DNA from: Oscillospiraceae bacterium
GTDB lineage: Bacteria > Bacillota > Clostridia > Oscillospirales > Oscillospiraceae
Direction of reading: 5' to 3'
Assembly (NCBI GenBank): GCA_017624715.1
Contig: JAGAMN010000047.1
Span: 1-35,241, forward strand
Length of the DNA stretch: 35,241 bases
A program made the position numbers and the translations under genes. The notes beneath the pieces were generated by a model. That model was not told where the DNA came from. It saw nothing but the letters and a program-made list of their open reading frames with translations, and made no database searches. Positions within the stretch are counted from its first letter, which is position 1. The number at the start of each line of letters is the position of its first letter. Positions 8,513 to 16,056 of the stretch are shown one piece after another.

Positions 8513-9055
8513 ATGGACAACGATATTCAGAACATTTTGCTGACCGAAGAGGATATCCAAAGCCGCATTGCTGAGCTGGGCCAAATCCTCACCGAGGACT
8601 ATGCAGGCAAAGATCCTGTGGTGATCGGTGTTATGAAGGGCGTAGTAGTTTTCTACGCCGACATGATCCGGCAGATCAAAACCCCTTGCGAAATGGAATT
8701 CATGTGGATCTCTTCCTACGAGGGCACCGATTCCACCGGAAATCTCATCGTCCGCAGAGATATCAATGCGGATATTGCGGGTCGCCATGTGCTGATCCTG
8801 GAGGACATTTATGACACCGGCAACTCTTTGACTTTTGTCCGGAATCACCTGTTGCAGAAAAAACCTGCATCTTTGAAGATCTGCACCTTGCTGGACAAGC
8901 CTTCCCGTCGCAAGCCCGGCATCACCCTGAAGGCAGACTATGTGGGATTTGAAGTGCCCAACGAATTTGTGGTGGGCTACGGTCTTGATTACAATGAACA
9001 TTACCGGAATCTGCCCTACATCGGCATACTGAAACCGGAAGTTTACGCTGATTAA
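8513..9055 (+). CDS. hpt: Hypoxanthine phosphoribosyltransferase
   Basis: Purine salvage: hypoxanthine or guanine plus PRPP gives IMP or GMP. The 180-residue protein has the PRPP-binding motif VLILEDIYDTGNSL at 93-106, the N-terminal VIGVMKGVVVFYADM and the C-terminal base-contact segment DYVGFEVPNEFVVGYGLDY. The 11-base gap to tilS carries AAAGG as a modest ribosome binding site. It sits between tilS and ftsH as in most Bacillota. Confidence 0.95.
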   Translation: MDNDIQNILLTEEDIQSRIAELGQILTEDYAGKDPVVIGVMKGVVVFYADMIRQIKTPCEMEFMWISSYEGTDSTGNLIVRRDINADIAGRHVLILEDIYDTGNSLTFVRNHLLQKKPASLKICTLLDKPSRRKPGITLKADYVGFEVPNEFVVGYGLDYNEHYRNLPYIGILKPEVYAD

Positions 9056-9068
9056 AGGAGAACCTGAT

Positions 9069-10952
9069 TTGAAGAAAAGACGCTCTTTTCCTATCATTCT
9101 GTATATTGCGATTTTGGCCCTGGCCTTTTCGCTGTTATTCGGAATTTTTGGTAACGGCACAGACAATGTGCCTTACTCCACCGTGGTCAAGCTTCTCGAA
9201 AATGGCCAGGTGAAGAGTTTTGTGGTGGAAGGCAACCGAATTGCCCTAACACTTCACACCACTTACGACGGCAAAAGCGAGCTGATCTGCGAGCTGGCGG
9301 ATGTGGCCAGCTTCCGGGCCGAAGTGCAGCACATTTTGGATGCCCATACCGCTTCCGGTCGTCTGGAATCCTATCATTTCGTCCCTGCCCAACCTTGGTC
9401 CGCTTTCGAGCTGGTACTGCCCCTGCTGATCGTAGGTCTGGTGCTGCTGATTCTGTGGTTCCTGCTGATGAGCCGGGCCCAGGCAGCCAGCGGCGGTGGC
9501 CCTGCCAATAATTTCGGCAAAGCCCGCACTACCCTGGGTGTCCCTGGGGACAAAAAGGTCACCTTTGACGATGTAGCCGGTGCAGACGAAGAAAAGCAGG
9601 AACTGCAGGAAGTGGTAGACTTCCTCCGGGATCCTGAGAAATTTACCAAGATCGGTGCCCGAATTCCTCACGGCATCCTGCTGGTCGGCCCTCCCGGTAC
9701 CGGTAAGACGCTGCTTGCACGAGCCGTGGCCGGTGAAGCCAATGTCCAGTTCCTGTCTATTTCCGGCTCTGATTTTGTCGAACTGTATGTCGGCGTTGGT
9801 GCCAGCCGTGTCCGTGACCTGTTTGAGCAGGCAAAGAAAATCGCGCCGGCCATCATCTTTATCGATGAGATCGATGCGGTGGGCCGCAAGCGCGGCTCCG
9901 GCCTGGGCGGCGGTCACGACGAAAAAGAGCAGACGCTGAACCAGCTGCTGGTAGAAATGGACGGCTTCGCCCGTACCGAGGGCGTTATCGTCCTGGCTGC
10001 CACCAACCGCCCCGATATTCTGGACCCCGCCCTGCTTCGTCCCGGCCGTTTTGACCGGCAGATCTATGTGGGTGCTCCCGATTCCAAGGGTCGTGAGGAG
10101 ATTTTGAAGGTCCATGCCCGGAACAAGCGGTTGGACAGCACAGTGGATCTGAAGGCCATCGCCCTATCTACCTCCGGCTTTACCGGTGCGGATTTGAGTA
10201 ACCTTTTGAACGAAGCTGCCATCCTGGCAGCCCGGGACAATCGCCCGGTGATCAATATGCAGGATCTGAACGAGGCCATGATGAAGATCCTGGCCGGCCC
10301 CGAAAAGCGCAGCCGCGTCCGACTTACCAAGGACCTGCGGATCACCGCCATCCACGAAGCCGGTCACGCTGTGGCAATGTACAACCTGCCCACCCATGAC
10401 CCGGTGAAGCAGATCTCCGTGGTGCCCCGCGGTCAGGCATTGGGCTTGACCTGGAGTATGCCCAAGGAGGAGTCCTCCCACCTGACCCGGAACGAAATGT
10501 ACGAGCAGATCGTTTCCCTGCTGGGTGGCCGTGTGGCTGAGGAGCTGTTCCTGGGTGATATTTCCACCGGTGCTTCCAACGATATCGACCGGGCATCCAA
10601 GCTTGCCCGGGATATGGTAGCTCGCTACGGCATGAACAAGAACCTGGGCACCGTTTCCTATCTGGGCGGCGGTGAAGTGTTTATCGGTCGGGATTACCAG
10701 ACCACCAAGAGCTACTCCGAGCGGGTAGCAGGTTCCATCGACGAAGAAGTGAAGTTGCTCATCGACAAGGCCTATCAGCACTGTTCCGACATTCTCAAGG
10801 CCAACGAAGAAAGGCTCATGCAGGTAGCGGATTACCTGGTAGCCAATGAAACCATGACCGGCGACCAGTTCGTCGATTGCATGGAAGACCGCGAAATTCG
10901 CGAGGCTTCCGCCACCTCTCTGTTCGACGATCACATTTCGACCAAAGAGTAA
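9069..10952 (+). CDS. ftsH: ATP-dependent zinc metalloprotease FtsH
   Basis: Membrane-anchored AAA+ protease for quality control of membrane and regulatory proteins. The 627-residue protein has membrane segments at about 8-27 and 113-135 enclosing an external domain. The AAA module follows, with Walker A GPPGTGKT at 207-214, Walker B IIFIDEID near 262-269 and a second region of homology ending RPGRFDR. The zinc site is HEAGH at 429-433, with a third ligand likely in the [12 protein letters not shown] region. The start is TTG at 9069, with AAGGAG 8 bases upstream; no better ATG exists. It ends the operon. Between the stop and the terminator at 11091 there is an inserted family A repeat. Confidence 0.96.
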   Translation: MKKRRSFPIILYIAILALAFSLLFGIFGNGTDNVPYSTVVKLLENGQVKSFVVEGNRIALTLHTTYDGKSELICELADVASFRAEVQHILDAHTASGRLESYHFVPAQPWSAFELVLPLLIVGLVLLILWFLLMSRAQAASGGGPANNFGKARTTLGVPGDKKVTFDDVAGADEEKQELQEVVDFLRDPEKFTKIGARIPHGILLVGPPGTGKTLLARAVAGEANVQFLSISGSDFVELYVGVGASRVRDLFEQAKKIAPAIIFIDEIDAVGRKRGSGLGGGHDEKEQTLNQLLVEMDGFARTEGVIVLAATNRPDILDPALLRPGRFDRQIYVGAPDSKGREEILKVHARNKRLDSTVDLKAIALSTSGFTGADLSNLLNEAAILAARDNRPVINMQDLNEAMMKILAGPEKRSRVRLTKDLRITAIHEAGHAVAMYNLPTHDPVKQISVVPRGQALGLTWSMPKEESSHLTRNEMYEQIVSLLGGRVAEELFLGDISTGASNDIDRASKLARDMVARYGMNKNLGTVSYLGGGEVFIGRDYQTTKSYSERVAGSIDEEVKLLIDKAYQHCSDILKANEERLMQVADYLVANETMTGDQFVDCMEDREIREASATSLFDDHISTKE

Positions 10953-10960
10953 TCTTATCG

Positions 10961-11071
10961 CCTTGCCTCCCTCCATGAGGGAGGTAGCTCGCCGACCGGC
11001 GAGACGGAGGGAGTAAACTCCCCCAGTCAGTGTCTTGCGACACTGCCAGCCCCCTCAAAGAGGGGGCCAAG
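10961..11071. repeat. Intergenic repeat, family A (full copy)
   Basis: Ends CCTTGCCTCCC and GGGGGCCAAG, with two inverted half-elements, each made of a CCCTC/GAGGG hairpin plus a second stem (for example GTGTC-TTGC-GACAC). It lies between the ftsH stop and the terminator at 11091, so ftsH mRNA would carry it in its 3' end. Confidence 0.8.
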
Positions 11072-11090
11072 ATGATAGCCACTACAAACG

Positions 11091-11127
11091 AACCCCCGGC
11101 AGATAAAATCTGCCGGGGGTTGTTTTT
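11091..11127. terminator. Shared convergent terminator (ftsH / CooT-like gene)
   Basis: A perfect 14-bp stem AACCCCCGGCAGAT / ATCTGCCGGGGGTT with loop AAA. On the plus strand GTTTTT follows. The CooT-like stop codon overlaps the T tract, so the stem also follows that gene directly on the minus strand. Confidence 0.85.
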
Positions 11128-11317
11128 ATGCAGTTTCCTGTACGATGACGAAGCCGTCCACCAGATTGGCGCTGACGAGATAACCTTCAATCACCACGCT
11201 GCGCTCCATCAGGTCGGTGAGGATTACACAGCCGTCCTTGCACTCCAGGGCCATGACGTTCTTCATAACCACCGTCTCAGGGCTTTTGGTGTTCTTGTAA
11301 ACTGTGGAAAGGCACAT
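11126..11317 (-). CDS. CooT-like small metal-binding protein
   Basis: A 63-residue protein starting MCLSTVYKN, with VMKNVMALECKDG, ILTDLMER and a C-terminal ANLVDGFVIV. It matches the pattern of the small CooT family, whose Rhodospirillum rubrum member binds nickel through Cys2. Here Cys2 is kept, and C26 and C30 are further thiols. The ATG follows a GTGAGGA ribosome binding site and lies 10 bases after the stop of the His-rich gene. The two genes thus form a transcription unit with one promoter and one terminator. That pairing supports nickel or another transition metal, but no nickel enzyme is visible nearby, so the role is inference. Confidence 0.75.
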   Translation of the reverse strand: MCLSTVYKNTKSPETVVMKNVMALECKDGCVILTDLMERSVVIEGYLVSANLVDGFVIVQETA

Positions 11318-11327
11318 GGCAGTTTCC

Positions 11328-11765
11328 TCACTTTACATCCAGGCTGCTGAGCACGACGCTCAAACGCATGTTGCCCTTTTCAAAATCAGACACAGCGGCC
11401 ATGACCTGCTCGTAAGCAGTGTGGCTGCCGGCCTTCTCCAGCTGGGCGGCCAAATCGGCCAATTCCTTGGCATGGGCGGCATTGTGGCCCACCATGTACT
11501 TCATCAGTGCCACCAGCTCCTCCATGGGGGTATGGTTGCAGCCACCGCCGCAGCTGCTGCAGCAATCGCCATTGCAATCATGGGAATGGTGATGGTCAGC
11601 ACCATGTTCATGCAGATGATCATGCTCATGGGGATGGACATGGTCATGGTCGTGGCAATGGGCGTGGGGATGGGAGTGGGCAACACCGTCGTGGGTGTGC
11701 TCGTGGGTATGGGTATGCTCGTGGTCATGGCTGTGACCGCCGATATGATCGTGATGCAGATGCAT
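11328..11765 (-). CDS. His/Cys-rich metal-binding protein
   Basis: A 145-residue protein of two parts. Residues 2-62 alternate His with Asp, Glu, Thr or Ser and contain 29 histidines, a metal-sequestering tail like those on nickel or zinc chaperones. A cysteine cluster follows (C64, C68, C69, C72, C76). The remaining part (about 79-145) is predicted helical and has no motif I recognise. No signal peptide or membrane segment is present, so it should be cytoplasmic. The ATG has AAAGGAG about 8 bases upstream and its own strong promoter. It is co-transcribed with the CooT-like gene. Storage or delivery of Ni, Zn or Co is inferred; the metal cannot be told from sequence. Confidence 0.82.
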   Translation of the reverse strand: MHLHHDHIGGHSHDHEHTHTHEHTHDGVAHSHPHAHCHDHDHVHPHEHDHLHEHGADHHHSHDCNGDCCSSCGGGCNHTPMEELVALMKYMVGHNAAHAKELADLAAQLEKAGSHTAYEQVMAAVSDFEKGNMRLSVVLSSLDVK

Positions 11766-11792
11766 AAGATTCGCTCCTTTGTTTTTTCTTTT

Positions 11793-11821
11793 ATTATAAC
11801 GGCTCTTACGCTTAAAGTCAA
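11793..11821 (-). promoter_or_regulatory. Promoter of the His-rich/CooT unit
   Basis: On the minus strand TTGACT, a 17-base spacer and TATAAT, about 27 bases upstream of the His-rich ATG. No obvious metal-repressor palindrome overlaps it. Confidence 0.82.
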
Positions 11822-11834
11822 ATTGCAGTTTTAT

Positions 11835-11870
11835 AAAATACCGGCAAGCATCTGTGCCTGCCGGTATTTT
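11835..11870 (-). terminator. Intrinsic terminator downstream of folT
   Basis: A 15-bp stem AAAATACCGGCA... / ...TGCCGGTATTTT with one mismatch and a 6-base loop, 5 bases after the folT stop. The arm supplies the T tract. Confidence 0.85.
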
Positions 11871-11875
11871 CGGTG

Positions 11876-12934
11876 TTACTTTACATATTCGATTTCGTAA
11901 GACAAGACCTCACCGGTTTTGTTATCTGTTACAATGGTTGCAGTGCCCAGACGGATCAAATTCTTGTCCTTGCTGGCGGGTGTTTTCTTAAGACTCCACA
12001 TATACTCCTGCACTTCTGCGCCTTCCACGACCTGGTACAATGCCACGGTGTAGGTGGTTTCCTTATCCAGGAAGGGCTTCTTGGCGTACTCGACAACCGC
12101 TACGGTCTTATCCTTAACTACAGCGGATTCCTTTTGGCAGATAATGTCGTGCATAGCGTGGTTGGTATCCACAACCTCCTCGGCGGTGTAATCCTTGGTG
12201 ATGGAGTTGTTGTCGTAGTAGTAATTCAGATAGCTAACGGAAGTAACACCACCCACCAACACCAGGCAAATCATGGTGATGATGACGCCCTTGCTGAATT
12301 TCATATCCTCCGCAGATCCATAGGTCAGCCCCATTCGGGTAGTCACCGGCATCAAAGCCTTTAAGAACAGGGTCAGCACCACAGATTCAATGGGGAAGAA
12401 AAACAGGTTCTTAAACAGCCGGGCCATGGTAGTAATACCCATAATCGCATCTTTTGCCTTGTCGGGATTGCCCAGGTATGTATACTGCCAAGCAAAAATT
12501 AGCTGCTGCAGCACTACATTGACCAGGAAGCAGATGAAGAATCGGCTCAGCATCACCCGCATGGGGGTGGTCTTTGCCCGGTACAGACACAGGGCATAGA
12601 TCATGGTGCTGGCGATCTCTGTCAGCATAAAGGGCAGGAAATAGTCACCCGTGGGGAAGATCATAAAGCCGATGGTATCGGAGATCATTGCCGCAGGAAT
12701 GGCTACCACCGGTCCGAAGATCATGGCTCCCAATGCCGTTGCCAGCATAGCGGTCTGGATGCTCATCTGGGGTCCCAGGGGAATCGCCAGGGGTTTCAGT
12801 GCCACGCGCAGAGCGATCATCAATGCAGTGATCACCAGCATTTTGATGTCCTTGAGCTCGGCGGTGGCATCGCGCCAGTAGGCTTTTGAGAAAGGATGTG
12901 CGTACAGTGCAGTGGATTTTTGCGTTCTTGCCAT
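11876..12934 (-). CDS. folT: Folate-type ECF transporter S component with C-terminal extension
   Basis: Substrate-binding membrane subunit that works with a shared ECF module to import folate. The core (about 30-200) has the family pattern [16 protein letters not shown] followed by [10 protein letters not shown] and six hydrophobic segments. The folate assignment is supported independently by the THF riboswitch in its leader. The protein is unusually long: 352 residues against about 170-200 for typical S components. It has an extra hydrophobic segment at about 216-238 and a soluble C-terminal domain of about 110 residues that I do not recognise. AAGGAGG precedes the ATG. No EcfA or EcfT genes are adjacent, as expected for group II ECF systems. 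Confidence 0.87.
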   Translation of the reverse strand: MARTQKSTALYAHPFSKAYWRDATAELKDIKMLVITALMIALRVALKPLAIPLGPQMSIQTAMLATALGAMIFGPVVAIPAAMISDTIGFMIFPTGDYFLPFMLTEIASTMIYALCLYRAKTTPMRVMLSRFFICFLVNVVLQQLIFAWQYTYLGNPDKAKDAIMGITTMARLFKNLFFFPIESVVLTLFLKALMPVTTRMGLTYGSAEDMKFSKGVIITMICLVLVGGVTSVSYLNYYYDNNSITKDYTAEEVVDTNHAMHDIICQKESAVVKDKTVAVVEYAKKPFLDKETTYTVALYQVVEGAEVQEYMWSLKKTPASKDKNLIRLGTATIVTDNKTGEVLSYEIEYVK

Positions 12935-12996
12935 AAAAATAGCCTCCTTTTTGTAGTGGCTGGATACACCGGCAAGTCTTTATCCGGGCAGCAGAA

Positions 12997-13027
12997 ACAA
13001 AAATCCCCTACGCCAACGCGTAAGGGA
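12997..13027 (-). terminator. Riboswitch-controlled terminator in the folT leader
   Basis: On the minus strand a 10-bp stem TCCCTTACGC / GCGTAGGGGA with loop GTTG is followed by TTTTTG. It lies between the THF aptamer and folT, so it is the probable expression platform. Nearby TTGTAGTG (13045-13038) is fully complementary to CACTACAA (12958-12951) next to the ribosome binding site, giving an alternative long-range pairing. Confidence 0.75.
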
Positions 13028-13121
13028 GTTTATCTTGCACTACAACCGGGAAAAGACAGCAATACTGCCGGCCTATTCGCCCGACCGAGTATCGTTGCTA
13101 CATAAAGGAGGTTTTCCTATA

Positions 13122-13222
13122 TGCAACAGCGGGTGCGGTGACCCCATCGCGGAATACGATCCTTCGTCCTCCGGGCAACTCCCCGTCCCGGTGGCACTTC
13201 ACGCGAGGTCTCCTACTCTGTT
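13122..13222 (-). promoter_or_regulatory. THF (folT-motif) riboswitch
   Basis: The minus strand matches the tetrahydrofolate aptamer consensus in order: AGUAGG, CGCGU-GAAGUG, GGGACGGG, ACGAAGG, CGCG and finally CGCACCCGCU. Closing helix P1 is AACAG / CUGUU. The P2 region pairs GACC-CGCG with CGCG-GGUC. It lies directly after a promoter and upstream of a terminator and the folate-type transporter, which is the classical context. High THF is expected to reduce folT expression. Confidence 0.88.
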
Positions 13223-13229
13223 CCCGATT

Positions 13230-13258
13230 ATCATACACGAAAAGACAGAATTTGTAAA
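13230..13258 (-). promoter_or_regulatory. Promoter of the riboswitch-folT transcript
   Basis: On the minus strand TTTACA, a 17-base spacer and TATGAT. Transcription would start within about 10 bases of the THF aptamer. Confidence 0.8.
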
Positions 13259-13292
13259 TACCCTTTTTTCAACGGCAACAAAACCCTTTCTT

Positions 13293-13319
13293 CCGCCCGA
13301 AAGCTGTCGGGCGGTTTTT
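13293..13319 (+). terminator. Terminator-like hairpin upstream of the Noc-like gene
   Basis: A perfect stem CCGCCCGA / TCGGGCGG with a 6-base loop, followed by TTTTT on the plus strand. There is no plus-strand gene between here and the divergent folT leader, so it either blocks antisense transcription or shields the next gene. Confidence 0.6.
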
Positions 13320-13360
13320 CATTTCCCGTGCCTGTTTCGCTAGGTTTCCCATTTCCCGGA
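13320..13360 (+). promoter_or_regulatory. Possible Noc-binding half-sites upstream of the Noc-like gene
   Basis: Two copies of ATTTCCCG (starting 13321 and 13351) and a third TTTCCC (13345) lie within 40 bases, just before a TACAAT-like -10 (13364-13369) without a clear -35. The known Bacillus Noc site is the palindrome ATTTCCCGGGAAAT; these are half-sites, the second extended by GG. Autoregulation is inference. Confidence 0.35.
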
Positions 13361-13400
13361 CCGTACAATGTCATTACCGTGAACAAAAGGAGGAGTGGCA

Positions 13401-14183
13401 ATGCAATGCCAAAAATTGAAAACCTATATGGAAACCGGACGGGTGGTCTTTTTGCCCGACCGTGCCATAAAACCAAACCCCGCCCAGCCTCGGAAGATTT
13501 TCCGGCAGGAAGCTTTGGAGGAGCTGGCCGATTCCATCCGGCAGCATGGGATCCTGCAGCCTTTGTCCGTACGCCGGGTAGGGACAAGCTACGAACTGAT
13601 CGCCGGAGAACGGCGGCTTCGGGCTGCCCAACTGGCAGGTCTTCGGGAGATTCCCTGTATCGTAATGACCATGGACGAACGGGAATCCTCCATGGCCGCC
13701 ATGGTGGAAAACCTGCAGCGGCAGGACCTGGATTTTATCGAGGAAGCCACCGGCATTGCCCGGCTGATGGAACAGTTTAATATGAGTCAGGAGCAGGCCG
13801 CCCGGCTGTTGGGTAAAAGCCAAAGCGCCGTCGCCAACAAATTGCGGTTACTGCGCCACTCCGACCCGGTGTTGAGAGCCTTGCGGGAAGCCGATCTCAC
13901 CGAGCGCCACGCCCGGGCTCTGTTGAAATTAAACTCTGAACCCGAAAAAATGGCCGCCATAGCCGTCATTGCCCAGCACGGTATGAGTGTAGCACGAGCT
14001 GAAGCCTACATAGAAGAATTATTGGCCGGTAACCCCGGCAAAAACCGCAAGGTGAACTTAGGATTATTCCTCAATCACCTGAACCAAACCCTCCAGCGGA
14101 TCCAGCTTTCCGGGATCCCGGCGGTGTCCGAGCGCAAAGAAACCGACAGCCAGATTGTGCTGACAATCACCATCCCAAAATAA
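13401..14183 (+). CDS. noc: ParB-family nucleoid occlusion protein (Noc-like)
   Basis: A 260-residue ParB/Noc-type CTP-dependent DNA clamp. Motifs are GILQPLSVRR (50-59), the CTP-binding GERRLRAA (69-76) and ENLQR (103-107), and the helix-turn-helix near 128-151. The recognition helix LGKSQSAVANKLRLL resembles Bacillus Noc (GQSTIANKLRLL) more than Spo0J/ParB (SRPHIANHLRLL), and no parA is adjacent. Noc coordinates division with the chromosome (family knowledge). The ATG at 13401 is chosen because AAAGGAGG ends 7 bases upstream; an in-frame GTG at 13395 is too close to it. A ParB paralogue cannot be excluded. Confidence 0.83.
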   Translation: MQCQKLKTYMETGRVVFLPDRAIKPNPAQPRKIFRQEALEELADSIRQHGILQPLSVRRVGTSYELIAGERRLRAAQLAGLREIPCIVMTMDERESSMAAMVENLQRQDLDFIEEATGIARLMEQFNMSQEQAARLLGKSQSAVANKLRLLRHSDPVLRALREADLTERHARALLKLNSEPEKMAAIAVIAQHGMSVARAEAYIEELLAGNPGKNRKVNLGLFLNHLNQTLQRIQLSGIPAVSERKETDSQIVLTITIPK

Positions 14184-14206
14184 GTTTTTTCTTTTCCCCA
14201 AAATCA

Positions 14207-14235
14207 TTGCCAAAGCCGACTATATGTGCTATAAT
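14207..14235 (+). promoter_or_regulatory. Promoter of the ABC exporter pair
   Basis: TTGCCA, a 17-base spacer and TATAAT, with a TGC extension before the -10, ending 39 bases upstream of the first ABC gene. Confidence 0.82.
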
Positions 14236-14274
14236 TCCGTGTAACTAGACTCTTTTAGAAAGGATGCACAAAAC

Positions 14275-16056
14275 ATGATATTCGGCAAGCATATCAACCG
14301 GTATTATTTGAAGTATGCCGGCTGGCTGATTTTGGGTTTGCTTTCTCTTGTTATGGTGGATTCCCTCCAGTTGATCATCCCCAGATTGTATGGCATGGTC
14401 ATCAACGGCATGAACGACGGCTTCGTGATGGTGGACGGTGTAGAAACCCCCTTTGACCTGGATTTTCTGATGGATACCATCTGTATGCCCATGGTAATGG
14501 TGATTCTGGCCATGGTCTGCGGCCGTTTCCTGTGGCGTATTTGCTTCTTCGGTTCTGCAGTGCGTCTTGAAGAGGATCTTCGCAACCGGATGTTCTCCCA
14601 TGCCAAGGATCTGAGCCGGGAGTACTACCAGGTCAACAAGGTGGGCGATCTGATGAGCCTCTTTACCAACGACCTGGACACCGTTCAGGAGTGCTTCGGC
14701 TGGGGCGTTATGATGTTCTTTGATGCACTGTTGCTGGGCATTCTGGCTATTTGGGAAATGCTCCAGATGGACCCCATGCTGACTTTGCTTTCCATGATTC
14801 CCATGGTCTTCCTGTTGGCCTCTGCCACCATCGTAGGCAAGCAGCTGACCAAAAAGTGGGATATTCGCCAGGAGGCTTACTCCCGGCTGTCCGACTTCTC
14901 CCAGGAAAGCTTCTCCGGCATCGCCGTAATCAAGGCCTTCGTCAAAGAAGGCAAGGAGCTTTGGGCTTTCAAGAAGCTGAACCAGGAAAACGAAGAAGCC
15001 AACATGGATCATACCAAGGCCTCCGTCCTGTTCCGGGTGCTGGTAACCATGTTCGTCGAAAGTGTCATCTGTGTGATTTTGGGCTACGGCGGTTACCTGG
15101 TCTATAAGGGCGATTTTAACGCCGGCCAGCTTTTGGAGTTCATCGGCTACTTCAACGCCGTGATCTGGCCCATTATGGCCGTTTCTGAGCTGATCGATAT
15201 GGCCAGCCGCGGCAAGGCCTCCCTGGCTCGCCTTGGCGACCTGCTGGATGCCCCCATCACCGTACAGGACAAAGAAGGTGTGGAAGATCTGGAGAATGTC
15301 CGTGGTGACATTGAATTCCGTGACCTGACCTTCCGCTACCCCGACGGCGAGTTCGATGCCCTGCAAAACATCAGCTTCACCATCAAAGCCGGCGAAAATG
15401 TGGGTCTGGTGGGTAAAACCGGTTCCGGCAAGACCACCCTGGTGGACCTGATCCTGCGTACATACAATGTTGCAGACGGCTGCCTGTTTGTAGACGGCAA
15501 GGATGTCAACGATGTTTCCATCCGTTCCATCCGGGACAACTGCGCTTATGTGCCCCAGGATAATTTCCTGTTCTCCGACACCATTGAAAATAATATTGCC
15601 TTCGGTGTAACCAATCACAACATCCAGTCCGTTACCCAAGCAGCCCGACAGGCTGACATCCACAGCAATATCAAGGAATTCAGCCAGGGTTACGGCACGG
15701 TGCTGGGCGAACGGGGTGTCACCGTTTCCGGCGGACAGAAACAGCGTATCTCCATCGCCCGAGCCCTAATGAAGGATGCGCCCATCCTCATCCTGGACGA
15801 CAGCGTTTCCGCGGTTGATACCAAGACCGAACGCACCATCCTGGAAAATCTGCGGTCTACCCGTGAAGGCAAGACCACCATTCTCATTGCCCACCGGATC
15901 AGCACCATCGAGAAGATGGACAAGATCATCTTTATCGAGGACGGCAAACTAGCCGCGGTTGGCAAGCACGAGGCGCTTTACCAGACCACCCCGGCATACC
16001 GGAAAATGGTAGACCTCCAAAAGCTGGAAGAGGAAGGAGGCGAGCATAATGGTTGA
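14275..16056 (+). CDS. ABC exporter half-transporter, degenerate-site subunit
   Basis: A 593-residue protein with a six-helix transmembrane domain (about 15-315) fused to an ATPase. Walker A is GKTGSGKT at 380-387, the Q-loop is Q428, the signature VSGGQ is at 484-488, Walker B is ILILDD at 504-509, and the switch histidine is H540. The catalytic glutamate after Walker B is Asp (D509), while the signature is canonical. This pattern marks the degenerate-site subunit of heterodimeric type IV exporters such as BmrCD or TM287/288. The next gene starts 8 bases before this one ends and has the complementary pattern, so the two should form one transporter. Substrate is unknown; multidrug or lipid export is plausible. 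Confidence 0.92.
   Translation: MIFGKHINRYYLKYAGWLILGLLSLVMVDSLQLIIPRLYGMVINGMNDGFVMVDGVETPFDLDFLMDTICMPMVMVILAMVCGRFLWRICFFGSAVRLEEDLRNRMFSHAKDLSREYYQVNKVGDLMSLFTNDLDTVQECFGWGVMMFFDALLLGILAIWEMLQMDPMLTLLSMIPMVFLLASATIVGKQLTKKWDIRQEAYSRLSDFSQESFSGIAVIKAFVKEGKELWAFKKLNQENEEANMDHTKASVLFRVLVTMFVESVICVILGYGGYLVYKGDFNAGQLLEFIGYFNAVIWPIMAVSELIDMASRGKASLARLGDLLDAPITVQDKEGVEDLENVRGDIEFRDLTFRYPDGEFDALQNISFTIKAGENVGLVGKTGSGKTTLVDLILRTYNVADGCLFVDGKDVNDVSIRSIRDNCAYVPQDNFLFSDTIENNIAFGVTNHNIQSVTQAARQADIHSNIKEFSQGYGTVLGERGVTVSGGQKQRISIARALMKDAPILILDDSVSAVDTKTERTILENLRSTREGKTTILIAHRISTIEKMDKIIFIEDGKLAAVGKHEALYQTTPAYRKMVDLQKLEEEGGEHNG

Noticed and set aside
11304-11900. Plus-strand reading frame of 198 residues rich in Met, Val and Gly
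   Set aside because: It mirrors the His-rich coding repeats on the other strand and crosses a terminator and promoter.
13121-13141. Six-codon reading frame with a good ribosome binding site on the plus strand, antisense to the folT leader
   Set aside because: No plus-strand promoter was found upstream, and the sequence is explained by the THF aptamer on the other strand.
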